Source: Candidatus Falkowiibacteriota bacterium (GTDB lineage: Bacteria; Patescibacteriota; Patescibacteriia; Patescibacteriales; UBA12465). Taken from it: a stretch of 64,000 nt of DNA. This document shows, in pieces, positions 8,786 through 17,175 of this stretch. The stretch is taken from assembly GCA_026396875.1 (NCBI GenBank), contig JAPLVY010000007.1, forward strand, positions 1 to 64,000, in the 5' to 3' direction. Below the pieces are notes generated by a model. That model was not told the origin of the DNA. It saw only the letters and a program-made list of their open reading frames with translations, and did no database searches. Positions within the stretch are counted from its first letter, which is position 1. The number at the start of each line of letters is the position of its first letter. The position numbers were made by a program, and so were the translations under genes.

Positions 8786-8818
8786 ACGAATAATGTATAC
8801 GAAAGTTACCAGTAGTTG

Positions 8819-9424
8819 TTACAGTTCCTTTTCCGCCTTGGTCTCTTGGGGACTTTCTTCGTTTACTAAGTCCTTTAATGCCGAAATTGCCCGATGCAAT
8901 AAAACGCGCACATTACCCTTCTTTTTTTCTGTAATATTAGCTATTTCATCCAAACTAAGGTCTTCAATGAAGCGCCAAATAATTACTTCCCGGTATTCAT
9001 CTTTGAGAAGCATCATTTTTTCTTGAATTAAGCCCAGATCGGTTTTTTTATCCAGTAATTCCTCCTGATTTTGGCTATCATCAGGCAATTCTAGAGCCTG
9101 GGGCGCATCCTCAAGAGATATTTCTGAAGCCAAACCTTTGTCGCGGTAATGATCAATAATGGCATTTCTGGCAATTCTATAAAGCAACGCTCTCAAAGTT
9201 TTGGCGTCTTTAAGTGAATTGGTCTGAATATAGTTCCAGGCCTTCAAAAAAATTACTGAAACTAAGTCCTTTGCATCCTCTTCTGAGCCTAACTTAAAAA
9301 AAGCAAAACGATATAGATCGTCCGCAAAATCATCATAGGCCCTAATAAAAGCTTCCTTATCTCCGCTTTTTAAACGAGAAAGGGTGTTCTTTTCGCGCCA
9401 TTTTGTTACCAAACTATCAGACAT
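8819..9424 (-). CDS. ECF-type RNA polymerase sigma factor
   Basis: The 201-residue product has sigma-70 region 2 at about residues 25-68 (YDDFADDLYRFAFFKLGSEE, then DAKDLVSVIFLKAWN). Region 4 lies at about 144-187 (YREVIIWRFIEDLSLDEIA, with an HTH ending NVRVLLHRAISALKDL). Regions 1 and 3 are absent, as in extracytoplasmic-function sigma factors. It is co-directional with the membrane anti-sigma gene downstream and the S-layer gene beyond, so envelope regulation is a reasonable guess. No ECF target promoter could be assigned with confidence. Confidence 0.85.
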   Translation of the reverse strand: MSDSLVTKWREKNTLSRLKSGDKEAFIRAYDDFADDLYRFAFFKLGSEEDAKDLVSVIFLKAWNYIQTNSLKDAKTLRALLYRIARNAIIDHYRDKGLASEISLEDAPQALELPDDSQNQEELLDKKTDLGLIQEKMMLLKDEYREVIIWRFIEDLSLDEIANITEKKKGNVRVLLHRAISALKDLVNEESPQETKAEKEL

Positions 9425-9583
9425 GAATAAAAAAGATAAGCAGAATTTTACTCCCGCATCCTGAAACCCCTTTATCTTAGCAAATCGGTCAACTTAAGGC
9501 AAGGAGGACAACAATTCAATACGTTTAAAATATTTTTTAATTTTCCCAAAAAACCACAAAAAAACCAGCTTTTCGCTTCTTTC

Positions 9584-9612
9584 TGGACTAAACGACAAAT
9601 ATTTCCTATCAT
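9584..9612 (+). promoter_or_regulatory. Likely promoter of the small HTH gene
   Basis: TGGACT (9584-9589) and TATCAT (9607-9612) are spaced by 17 bp. Both are partial matches to consensus. Position upstream of the operator and the ATG at 9671 supports the call. Confidence 0.4.
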
Positions 9613-9631
9613 ATAGACGGCATAAGCGACT

Positions 9632-9655
9632 TAAGTCCATGTCATCCTGGACTTA
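9632..9655 (+). promoter_or_regulatory. Palindromic operator-like site ahead of the HTH gene
   Basis: TAAGTCCA (9632-9639) and TGGACTTA (9648-9655) form a perfect 8-bp inverted repeat with an 8-nt spacer, starting 19 bp after the -10. The left arm is part of a second palindrome, GACTTAAGTC (9628-9637). A related sequence, TTAAGTCCTGG, occurs in the 3' end of the gene (9942-9952). It is a good candidate for autoregulation by the adjacent HTH protein. Confidence 0.5.
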
Positions 9656-9670
9656 TCTCAAAAAAAATAT

Positions 9671-9958
9671 ATGATCAAACGAGATAACCAACAAAAAGAT
9701 TCGAATAAGAAACCCCTCTGGCTTTCGGTCTCCGAGGCAGCCAAGCTAGGCGGCGTTCAAACAAAAACTATCCGTCGCGCCTTAAAACTAGAAAAGGGAG
9801 AAGAAGAAAATAAAACTTCTGACTTAAAGTTTAAGATCATAAAGAACCGTTATCAAATAGAATTTACTTCCCTGCTCACTTTTTTGCAATCAAATAAAAA
9901 ACTTTTTAATAAATTTAACGATTACGGACTAGGGCAATACGTTAAGTCCTGGAAGTAA
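9671..9958 (+). CDS. Small helix-turn-helix DNA-binding protein
   Basis: The product has 95 residues. Residues about 17-38 (WLSVSEAAKLGGVQTKTIRR) look like the winged HTH of MerR/excisionase-like proteins. The rest is charged, with a C-terminal FNDYGLGQYVKSWK. There is no ligand-binding or catalytic domain. It is a single gene with its own promoter, a palindromic operator-like site and a terminator at 9985-10016. An excisionase role is unlikely because no integrase or attachment site is near. A self-controlled repressor is the simplest reading. Confidence 0.55.
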   Translation: MIKRDNQQKDSNKKPLWLSVSEAAKLGGVQTKTIRRALKLEKGEEENKTSDLKFKIIKNRYQIEFTSLLTFLQSNKKLFNKFNDYGLGQYVKSWK

Positions 9959-9984
9959 AAAATATTAAAAAAGAATTCACCAAT

Positions 9985-10016
9985 AAAAAATCACCGGATT
10001 CCGTCGGTGATTTTTT
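9985..10016. terminator. Bidirectional terminator between the HTH gene and HU
   Basis: AAAAAATCACCG (9985-9996) pairs perfectly over 12 bp with CGGTGATTTTTT (10005-10016). It serves both the plus-strand HTH gene and the converging HU gene, whose stop is 26 bp away. Confidence 0.85.
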
Positions 10017-10041
10017 GAAGTGAGAACTTGAGTTTAATCAA

Positions 10042-10323
10042 TTAGAGAACAGCGTCTTTAACGGCTTTAGCCAAGCGGAATTTAACAACAGTTTTTGCTG
10101 GGATTTTAATAGTTTCGCCGGTTGCTGGATTGCGACCTTCGCGAGCTTTTCTTTTTGCTTTAACTAATTTACCGAAGCCAGGAACTAAGCATTCGCCGTT
10201 CTTTTTTACTTCTTTGTAAACCATTTCGGACATTGCTTCAATGAAAGCAGCAACATCTTTTTTGCTCATACCGGCGGTTTCAGCTAAGCTGGCAACCATC
10301 TGTGCTTTTGTCATTTTTGACAT
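10042..10323 (-). CDS. hup: HU-family nucleoid DNA-binding protein
   Basis: The product has 93 residues and the full HU/IHF layout. It opens with helices (MTKAQMVASLAETAGMSKKD), then VPGFGKLVKAKRKAREGRNP with the family signature GRNPATGE, and ends KFRLAKAVKDAVL. HU dimers bend and compact DNA. The gene stands alone with a strong promoter and a bidirectional terminator, as expected for an abundant protein. IHF-type sequence specificity cannot be ruled out from sequence alone, but a single-gene homodimeric HU is more likely. Confidence 0.93.
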   Translation of the reverse strand: MSKMTKAQMVASLAETAGMSKKDVAAFIEAMSEMVYKEVKKNGECLVPGFGKLVKAKRKAREGRNPATGETIKIPAKTVVKFRLAKAVKDAVL

Positions 10324-10421
10324 AAAAATTGCATGGGGCTCATTACCTTATTCGCATCTAAACACGAAGTAAAATAACAATTCCTAAATTAAATGGATAT
10401 AATCCTTTTATTTATAAGCCT

Positions 10422-10450
10422 ATTATAGCATAGCAAAAATAATTTGCCAA
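10422..10450 (-). promoter_or_regulatory. Promoter of the HU gene
   Basis: On the minus strand TTGGCA (10450-10445) and TATAAT (10427-10422) are spaced by 17 bp. The leader before the ATG at 10323 is about 95 nt. Confidence 0.75.
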
Positions 10451-10520
10451 TAAACAAAGGCAAGGGGACGCCAAGCCTCAATTTTATCAATTATTTACCA
10501 CGGCTATTTTGTGCTTCCTC

Positions 10521-10549
10521 TTGACTTTTAATCAAAAATGTTATATACT
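10521..10549 (+). promoter_or_regulatory. Promoter of the 10596-10931 gene
   Basis: TTGACT (10521-10526) and TATACT (10544-10549) are spaced by 17 bp. The leader is about 40 nt. Confidence 0.75.
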
Positions 10550-10595
10550 AAAAAGACAAGAAATATTTTATGAACTTTAAAAATGATATAGTGTG

Positions 10596-10931
10596 ATGGA
10601 GAAAAAAAAGTATTTTATTTACTGCTTAGACGAAAACAATCGTGTATTTTCGGAATACGTACTAAGCGGCGCTGGGTTAACTCCCGCAGACAAAAAGGAA
10701 CATGCAGACGTTATGGTGATTGATTTACCAAGGCCAACGGACCTAAAATCATCTGACTTCTCAACCTTAAACCCAAGTATTCCGGCAATAATTTTAGTGA
10801 CTATGCACGACAACGAAAAAATTCAAGAATACTTGAATGAAAAAAGAGTGGACAGTTCGGTGCTATTGCGGATCCCCGCAAACATAGAAGACTATATACT
10901 TGCCTTGAAAAAATTATTGAATACAAATTAA
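10596..10931 (+). CDS. Small protein with degenerate receiver-like fold (unknown function)
   Basis: I start at the ATG at 10596; a GTG directly before it is the only alternative. The 111-residue protein alternates strands and helices like a CheY receiver: YFIYCLDENN, HADVMVIDLPRP, IPAIILVTMHDNE, VLLRIPANIEDYILALKKLL. A VIDLPRP segment sits where receivers keep the phospho-acceptor Asp, and LRIPAN resembles the LxKP turn. The acidic pocket at the first strand is not obvious. No HTH or kinase partner is adjacent. It is monocistronic with its own promoter and terminator. The receiver-like call is a fold guess. Confidence 0.45.
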   Translation: MEKKKYFIYCLDENNRVFSEYVLSGAGLTPADKKEHADVMVIDLPRPTDLKSSDFSTLNPSIPAIILVTMHDNEKIQEYLNEKRVDSSVLLRIPANIEDYILALKKLLNTN

Positions 10932-10937
10932 AAAAAC

Positions 10938-10966
10938 AAAAGCCTCTAAATGAATAGAGGCTTTTT
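10938..10966 (+). terminator. Terminator after the receiver-like gene
   Basis: AGCCTCTA (10941-10948) pairs with TAGAGGCT (10955-10962), flanked by A and T runs. It also sits at the 3' end of the converging SIMPL gene. Confidence 0.8.
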
Positions 10967-10991
10967 AATTTTCACTTTTTGTTTCGTGCTT

Positions 10992-11771
10992 TTATTTGAG
11001 ATTATAATTCACCGACATCTCAATAATTACTTCTCTGGTGCCGCCGGGAACCTGTGGCGCAGAAACTGGGCCACCACCCATGCCATTGTTCATCATATTA
11101 TACATTGGTTGCGGTTGAATGAGATTCTCGTACCAATTCGCAATATTTTTAATTTTTACACCCGCGGCATCGGCTAAAATTACGCTGCGTTGCTTGGCAT
11201 CCTTAATAGCGATCAATCTCGCCTGTTGTTTGAGCTCATTAATCTTAGAAGAATCAAACAATAAACTATTCACCTGATTAACTCCCGCTTTGCCGGCGGC
11301 AGCAATCACTGTGTTTAATTTTTCCGGCTTCTGATCAAATTCGCGCACCTTGACGCTCAATTGTTGATTGGCATTATAACCAGTTGTCGAGGCAACATTA
11401 TTGTTACCGTATTCGATCTGAGGTGATAAATTATAGTTTGCTGTTTCAACGTCAGAATCGGCAACTCCCTCGGCTTTAACCGCGGTGATAATTGTCGCCA
11501 TTTTGGCGTTTAATTGATTCAAGGCATCTTCGGCACTTTTCGCTTTATCAATCTGCACTCCCAAATTAATAATTGCGATGTCAGGGGTGTAGGGAACTCT
11601 TCCCTGCCCGACAACTGTGATTTGATTAAATTGTTGAGTGACAATACGATCACGCAAGATAGCAATGGTAACTATCCCGGCAAGAAGGAGCATGCCGACA
11701 ATCATCACAACTACTTTGCCGCATTTCTTGTGCTGGCAGCAGCTACCATTCTCATTAATATTGTTTTCCAT
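10992..11771 (-). CDS. SIMPL (DUF541) domain protein, membrane anchored
   Basis: This 259-residue protein has a cytosolic Cys/Lys-rich N-terminus (CCQHKKCGK), one membrane helix at about residues 19-39, and a SIMPL domain. The domain starts ITVVGQGRVPYTPDIAIINL and includes ANYNLSPQIEYGNN and QQLSVKVREFDQ. A Met/Gly/Pro-rich loop (MYNMMNNGMGGG) precedes the last strand, EVIIEMSVNYNL. SIMPL proteins are envelope proteins of poorly known function. It is a paralogue of the gene at 33442-34182. The promoter is likely TTTCCT-17-TATAAT at 11827-11799. Confidence 0.8.
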   Translation of the reverse strand: MENNINENGSCCQHKKCGKVVVMIVGMLLLAGIVTIAILRDRIVTQQFNQITVVGQGRVPYTPDIAIINLGVQIDKAKSAEDALNQLNAKMATIITAVKAEGVADSDVETANYNLSPQIEYGNNNVASTTGYNANQQLSVKVREFDQKPEKLNTVIAAAGKAGVNQVNSLLFDSSKINELKQQARLIAIKDAKQRSVILADAAGVKIKNIANWYENLIQPQPMYNMMNNGMGGGPVSAPQVPGGTREVIIEMSVNYNLK

Positions 11772-11798
11772 ATTTTTATTATTAGTTTAATTACTGGT

Positions 11799-11827
11799 AT
11801 TATAACGCAAATGGTAAAAATAGGAAA
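11799..11827 (-). promoter_or_regulatory. Promoter of the first SIMPL gene
   Basis: On the minus strand TATAAT (11804-11799) is an exact -10. TTTCCT (11827-11822) is a weak -35 at 17 bp. Confidence 0.5.
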
Positions 11828-11840
11828 CAGTAGAAACCAA

Positions 11841-11869
11841 TTGCTTTTTTGCAAAAAAATCACTAAAAT
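11841..11869 (+). promoter_or_regulatory. Promoter of the large secreted protein gene
   Basis: TTGCTT (11841-11846) and TAAAAT (11864-11869) are spaced by 17 bp. The leader is about 25 nt before the ATG at 11900. Confidence 0.5.
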
Positions 11870-11899
11870 ATAAAGATAAATGAAATAATTTTTAAATAA

Positions 11900-14800
11900 A
11901 TGAATATGATGAGTAAGACCAATAGAAAACTATTATTTTTCGCCTTGGCGATCGTGGGTTTCAGTATTTTTCCGCTTTGTTCTCAGGCGGCTTTGTCTTT
12001 TCGCTCGCTTGGTGGTCCCTGGCTAATGAGTGAGGCAATAGACACCGACATCGTTGTTGCTAGCGGCACCCCTTATACAGCTTTTATTGATTTGGCTGAT
12101 GTCGGTGACCCAACTCTAATGAAATACGACGGATCTTCCTGGGTAAAGGCGTCTAATATTAGTGATTCGGGAAGTCAAAACGTACAAATTAAAAATTTTG
12201 GCAGTATAATCTATCTGGCCTATGAAAATACCCCGGAAGCAGCAACTAATCCACTGGCAAAAATATGGAGATACGAAAATAATACCTGGCAAGATATTAG
12301 TCCGGCGAGTGGTGCGGAAACTTTAAACTATTACAGTCTTGCCTTGGCGGTTAACAACAATGGCCAACCTTATTTGGCTTTTTCCGACAGTAGCCAGGGT
12401 AATGCCGTTAAAGTAATGCAGTACACGAACGGTAACTGGGTTAATGCCGGTGTGGGTAATCTTGGAACAAATAGCAACTACCAAAAGCTATCCCTAACTT
12501 TTGATAACACTAATACTCCATACTTAGCCTCTCAGACATATGTTAAAAACCTAGTCAATGGAACCTGGGGAAGCGTTGGAACCAAAACTGGAAATATCGA
12601 AATTAAAGCAAATGGCAACACTGTCTTTGTGTCAGGAACCAAAAGTGTATCAAAATGGAATGGCACCACTTGGGAAAATTTGGACGCAGCGCATTTATCA
12701 GGAATTACTCTGGGCAGCGGAAACATTACCATGGAGGTTTTTAATAACAAACCCTTCATCTCCTTCGTTGATGGTAGTCGTGCAAATCGAGTTACGGTAA
12801 TGGAGTATGAAAATAATCTTTGGCAAGTCGTTGATCGTGCCGGATTCTCTCAGGCAGAAGATTCTGAAAATGTCTCTCTCTTTATTGATGATGGTGTCCC
12901 AATGGTTTCTTTTATTGATGGCCATCAGGCTCCGGTGTCTGTCATGAAATATTCTTATCAATACAACGGCGAAATGACCGCTGTCGGCGCTCCTCGCTTT
13001 AGTGAAGATAATTACCTCACCTTAAACCCTGACTTTTTCGTCGCCAGCGGCACCCCTTATGTGGTCTACGAAAGTCTCGACATAGAGGCTAACTCTCGAT
13101 TAATAGCTAGAAAATACGAAAATTCTAATTGGCAAAACATTGGAACACCAATCAATAATAACGACCTGGGAAACAACCCCAAGATTTTCGTTGAAAATGG
13201 CACTCCTTATGTCTTCTTTCGCAATAATGATCAGGCAGAGTTAGCAAAATACAACAGTGCTTCTTCCACCTGGGAAACAGTAGGGATTACTAATTTTACC
13301 GGTGGAGCAATTAACAGTACTGGACTGATAGTAAAGAATGGAACTCCTTACGTTTTATTCTCCAACAATTTAGGATTCGTTAAAGTAATGAGATTTAATG
13401 GCACCCACTGGGAGCTTGTCGGAGCAAGTTTGAACTCCGCCAACGCTCAAGACTTATCGCTCAAGTTAAGTGACGGCGAAATTTATGCCGGCTTCCGCGA
13501 AGGAACTACGGGAAAAATCTTCAAACTAACGGGAAACTCCTGGGTATCGGTTGGCAATATTGGGGCGAGTGTCGACTCAAACTTTAACTTTAATGTTTTT
13601 GCCAGTACTACATATGCGGTTTTTGATCAAACAATTAACGGTAAAAGCGCCCTAAAAGCTTTTAGAAATAAACGATATGTTGGCAACCCTGGTTATTTTG
13701 CAGCAATTGGCGGTGGAGTCTCCAGTGTTTCCTATGGACCAGCGGTTTCTCCTAGTATTAGTTTTAGTAATTCTGGCATTCCTTTCGTTTCTTATATCGA
13801 TACCGACCTAAACAATAAAGTAATTATTAGAAAATACGACGCAAGTATCGACCCTTATTGGCAAACAGTTGCTGATGAAAATTTCTCGCCAGCAGATAGC
13901 GGCCATCCGATAATATTTATTGAAGATAATCAGCTCTATGAATCTTACCAAGAAAATGACCTAACTGGCAGTGGCGACATTGCCGGACCATTAACTGTTA
14001 AAAAATTTCAAGAAACACCAATTAGCACCACAATCCAGTACTACAGTGATCAAGCTCTGAGCTCTCCGGTGGCAGATAATCACATTGCCGACGCCGGTGA
14101 AGTTTATTATCAAAAGATCAGTAGCAGCGAGAACGGTGTTCCTCTGGCTACTATTAGTATCGACGCGGAAGGGATCAATAATGACATTAGCGACCAGCCT
14201 CTCGAAAAAATAAATTCCGAAAAACCAAAGAATAATAGTTTTGTCCTGCGAAGACAAATAAGAAGCGATCACCTGGCGCTTGCTAGCCAGCCAGAAGATA
14301 TAAATATTAGTTTCAAGGATGATTTTGGAGAAAACGTCCCCGTACAAATTAACAATAAAATTGCTAAAGCGCTACTAATATCAAACACAAACGGCGACAA
14401 CACTCCACCGGCAATAAATTTGAACGGGGCAAATCCTTTAAATATTTATTTAGACGAAGACTACCTTGAACCTGGAATAGGGGTAATTGATAATGTTGAC
14501 GGCGACATTAGTAATCGTGCTACCAGTACAAATAATATCCAGAGGGGACGCCTGGGGTCATATTCGGTCAATTACCGCGCCAGGGATAACGCCAACAATG
14601 ACGGTCAAAATATCAGGACTGTAAATATTGTTTCTAGGCCATCCGGCGGCTTCTTCTCAGCGGTACCAGTCAAGCATTTTAGCTCGATAAACTCCCCATT
14701 GGTTCTTAAATATGGTCAGTCAGGAGACTTAAGCACCCAGAAGATAAGAGATAAGCAGACCTTTAAAATCGAAACTGTAGTTCCCGAACAACGGACTGCT

Positions 14801-15373
14801 TCTTCTACAACCTACTTAGGTGAAATAAGCCAATCAACAAGCAGTTTGGGATTTATTTACAGCATCAAGGCTTTAAATGATCAGCAAAAAAATATCTCAA
14901 AGTTTGATCAAAACCTGACAATTAAAATATTTTCTCCAGAAATAAAAGAAGGAAGCAAGCTAGGGCTTTATTCTTATAACCAAGACGATAAAAAATGGCA
15001 GAAACTGAAAGATTACACATTCAACTATCAAGAACAAAGCGCCAGCACCATTCTGGATAAACCAGCGGAATTATCTTTAATCACTGATAACAACCAGGCA
15101 AATATGGCCCCACCCGTGAATACTGGAAATTCCGAATCCGTAACAAAAATTGCGTTAATAAAGAACTCTCTGCAATACGGAAACCGCACTCCGGAAGTAA
15201 AGAAATTACAACAATTTTTAATTCAGAATAAGACTCTCGCACCAAAATTAGCAACCGGGTTCTATGGGCAGCTAACCACCAATGCTGTAAAGAAATTTCA
15301 AACATCTTATAAATTACCAGCTACCGGCAAGGTAGACACCAAAACAAAAAATAAGATTAACGAATTAAATTAA
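11900..15373 (+). CDS. Large secreted protein: propeller-like repeats, DUF5011-like domain, peptidoglycan-binding domain
   Basis: The 1157-residue product starts with a signal peptide (cleavage likely after CSQA near residue 30). Residues about 35-680 contain many repeats built around GTPYTAFID, NGTPYVLFS, GVPMVSFIDG and similar, each followed by a W-containing strand (SSWVKA, NTWQDI, NLWQVV), suggesting a beta-propeller. Residues about 830-920 form a DUF5011-like Ig domain (DEDYLEPGIGVIDNVDGDIS). The last 65 residues are a PG_binding_1 domain (YGNRTPEVKKLQQFLIQN ... ATGKVDTKTKNKINEL). It is probably a wall-anchored surface protein. It is monocistronic, and the terminator follows directly. 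Confidence 0.75.
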   Translation: MNMMSKTNRKLLFFALAIVGFSIFPLCSQAALSFRSLGGPWLMSEAIDTDIVVASGTPYTAFIDLADVGDPTLMKYDGSSWVKASNISDSGSQNVQIKNFGSIIYLAYENTPEAATNPLAKIWRYENNTWQDISPASGAETLNYYSLALAVNNNGQPYLAFSDSSQGNAVKVMQYTNGNWVNAGVGNLGTNSNYQKLSLTFDNTNTPYLASQTYVKNLVNGTWGSVGTKTGNIEIKANGNTVFVSGTKSVSKWNGTTWENLDAAHLSGITLGSGNITMEVFNNKPFISFVDGSRANRVTVMEYENNLWQVVDRAGFSQAEDSENVSLFIDDGVPMVSFIDGHQAPVSVMKYSYQYNGEMTAVGAPRFSEDNYLTLNPDFFVASGTPYVVYESLDIEANSRLIARKYENSNWQNIGTPINNNDLGNNPKIFVENGTPYVFFRNNDQAELAKYNSASSTWETVGITNFTGGAINSTGLIVKNGTPYVLFSNNLGFVKVMRFNGTHWELVGASLNSANAQDLSLKLSDGEIYAGFREGTTGKIFKLTGNSWVSVGNIGASVDSNFNFNVFASTTYAVFDQTINGKSALKAFRNKRYVGNPGYFAAIGGGVSSVSYGPAVSPSISFSNSGIPFVSYIDTDLNNKVIIRKYDASIDPYWQTVADENFSPADSGHPIIFIEDNQLYESYQENDLTGSGDIAGPLTVKKFQETPISTTIQYYSDQALSSPVADNHIADAGEVYYQKISSSENGVPLATISIDAEGINNDISDQPLEKINSEKPKNNSFVLRRQIRSDHLALASQPEDINISFKDDFGENVPVQINNKIAKALLISNTNGDNTPPAINLNGANPLNIYLDEDYLEPGIGVIDNVDGDISNRATSTNNIQRGRLGSYSVNYRARDNANNDGQNIRTVNIVSRPSGGFFSAVPVKHFSSINSPLVLKYGQSGDLSTQKIRDKQTFKIETVVPEQRTASSTTYLGEISQSTSSLGFIYSIKALNDQQKNISKFDQNLTIKIFSPEIKEGSKLGLYSYNQDDKKWQKLKDYTFNYQEQSASTILDKPAELSLITDNNQANMAPPVNTGNSESVTKIALIKNSLQYGNRTPEVKKLQQFLIQNKTLAPKLATGFYGQLTTNAVKKFQTSYKLPATGKVDTKTKNKINELN

Positions 15374-15387
15374 AAAACGGAGAGAAC

Positions 15388-15422
15388 AAAAAAAGACTTC
15401 AATAATATTGAAGTCTTTTTTT
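15388..15422 (+). terminator. Bidirectional terminator between the secreted protein gene and pyrG
   Basis: GACTTCAAT (15395-15403) pairs with ATTGAAGTC (15407-15415) around AAT. The stem is extended by an A run before it and a T run after it. pyrG ends 11 bp beyond. Confidence 0.85.
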
Positions 15423-15432
15423 ATTTAAAAAT

Positions 15433-17100
15433 CTATTTCTTCTTTTTTAAATCTCGACAGGTCTTAACAAAATCAACAAATAATGGGTGAGGAGCTAAGG
15501 GTCGAGAAATATACTCTGGATGAAATTGCACACCGACAAAAAATGGGTGTGAAGAAATCTCAATTGCTTCCACAATTTGACCATCCGGTGAAGTGCCAGA
15601 AACGGTCAAACCTTTCTTCTCTAATAATTCTCGGAATTCGTTGTTAAATTCATAACGATGACGATGACGCTCGCTAACCACCTTTTCTTCGGTGAACTTG
15701 GCATAAGCCTTCGCCAGACGAGTCCCTGGTTTGAGAGTGCAGGGCCAACCGCCCAAACGAATGGTGCCGCCATAACCTTTTTGAGCAATTAATTCTTTTT
15801 GGTTCGGCATAATGTGGATTACTGGATGTTTAGTCTTGCTATCAACCTCTTCTGAATTAGCATCCTTCCAACCAAGAACATTGCGAGAAAATTCAATTAC
15901 CGCCATTTGCATGCCGTAGCACAAACCAAAATAAGGAATCTTTTTCTCACGACAATAACGAATTGCCTCAATCTTCCCTTCACTGCCGCGACCGCCCCAG
16001 CCCTGAGGAATAATGAGGCCATCAAAATTACTAAGCATTTTCGCGCCTTTTTCGCCAACTTCTTCGGCTGACAACCAATGCAGGTTAACTTTGGTGCGAG
16101 TGTTGGCACTGGCATGGCGAACCGCTTCAATTACTGAAATATAGGAATCAGTCAAACAGAAGTCGCCGCTCGCAAAATATTTGCCAACAATACCGACCTC
16201 AATTGTATCTTTTGGATTTTTGAGATCAGAAACCATTTTTCGCCAAGCAACGTTACCATCTTTGGTGCGAGATTTTAAGCTGAACTTTTTTAAAATGTTT
16301 TCTCCCAGATGGTCTTTTTCAAAATTTAAAGGAATGTCGTAGATAGAGTCAGCATCGGGAGCAGCAATAACGTCTTCCACAGCAACATTACAATTGATAG
16401 CAATTTTTTCTTTACGTGCTGAATCAATTGGCAATTCACTGCGGGCAACCAAGAAATCGGGCTGGATGCCGGCGGCTTGCAGATTACGAACAGCATGCTG
16501 AGTGGGTTTGGTTTTCATTTCTCCAATTTTATTGGGAATCGGCAAATAAGAAACCATAACAAACAATACGTCTTTTGGTGCATAGAGCTTCATTACGCGA
16601 GCTGCTTCCAAAAACAAGAGATTCTCATATTCACCAACGGTGCCGCCAATCTCGATAATCATAATTTCAGCACCAGTCTTATCCACTGCCTTCTCTATTC
16701 GTTCTCTAATTTCCTGAGGAATGTGTGGCACTACTTGAACGCACTTGCCGTGATACTCCAAATTGCGCTCTTTCTCGATCACTGAACGATATACTCGCCC
16801 AGTTGTCATATAGTTCTCTTTGTAAATATTTTTTCCCAAAAATCGCTCATAATTGCCAATATCCTGATCGGTTTCGTCACCGTCTTCGGTCACAAAAACT
16901 TCTCCATGTTCAACTGGATTCATGGTGCCAGCATCGACATTAATGTATGGATCCATCTTGATGGCGCTCACTTTGAAACCATGATCTTGAAGAATTTCAC
17001 CGATTGAAGCGGTGGTAATCCCCTTGCCCACTCCACTCATTACTCCACCGACCACAAAAATGAATTTTGTTGGTTTTTTCTTTGTTTTTTTAGTAACCAT
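15433..17100 (-). CDS. pyrG: CTP synthase
   Basis: The 555-residue product has both enzyme halves. The N-terminal synthetase carries FVVGGVMSGVGKGITTAS (P-loop), KMDPYINVDAGTMNP and HGEVFVTEDGDETDQDIGNY. The C-terminal class I glutamine amidotransferase carries PYFGLCYGMQMAVIEF with the nucleophilic Cys and GVQFHPEYISRP with the His-x-Glu pair. It aminates UTP to CTP with glutamine. The length matches the family. The gene is divergent from 17176 and ends at a shared terminator, so it is probably a single-gene unit. TTAACC-17-TATTTA upstream is a possible weak promoter. Confidence 0.97.
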   Translation of the reverse strand: MVTKKTKKKPTKFIFVVGGVMSGVGKGITTASIGEILQDHGFKVSAIKMDPYINVDAGTMNPVEHGEVFVTEDGDETDQDIGNYERFLGKNIYKENYMTTGRVYRSVIEKERNLEYHGKCVQVVPHIPQEIRERIEKAVDKTGAEIMIIEIGGTVGEYENLLFLEAARVMKLYAPKDVLFVMVSYLPIPNKIGEMKTKPTQHAVRNLQAAGIQPDFLVARSELPIDSARKEKIAINCNVAVEDVIAAPDADSIYDIPLNFEKDHLGENILKKFSLKSRTKDGNVAWRKMVSDLKNPKDTIEVGIVGKYFASGDFCLTDSYISVIEAVRHASANTRTKVNLHWLSAEEVGEKGAKMLSNFDGLIIPQGWGGRGSEGKIEAIRYCREKKIPYFGLCYGMQMAVIEFSRNVLGWKDANSEEVDSKTKHPVIHIMPNQKELIAQKGYGGTIRLGGWPCTLKPGTRLAKAYAKFTEEKVVSERHRHRYEFNNEFRELLEKKGLTVSGTSPDGQIVEAIEISSHPFFVGVQFHPEYISRPLAPHPLFVDFVKTCRDLKKKK

Positions 17101-17175
17101 AGAACTATTGACTTAAAATAAATAATATGTTAGATTTTAAGGGTTAACAACTAAATATCAACGAAAACAGCAAAA

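Noticed and set aside
9425..9560. ECF-like promoter ahead of the sigma gene (GGGAAA ... CGTA)
   Set aside because: The match is weak and lies in an A/T-rich stretch. I could not separate it from chance.
9671..9958. Excisionase reading of the small HTH protein
   Set aside because: No integrase, tRNA attachment site or mobile gene is adjacent. A palindromic site at its own promoter fits autoregulation better.
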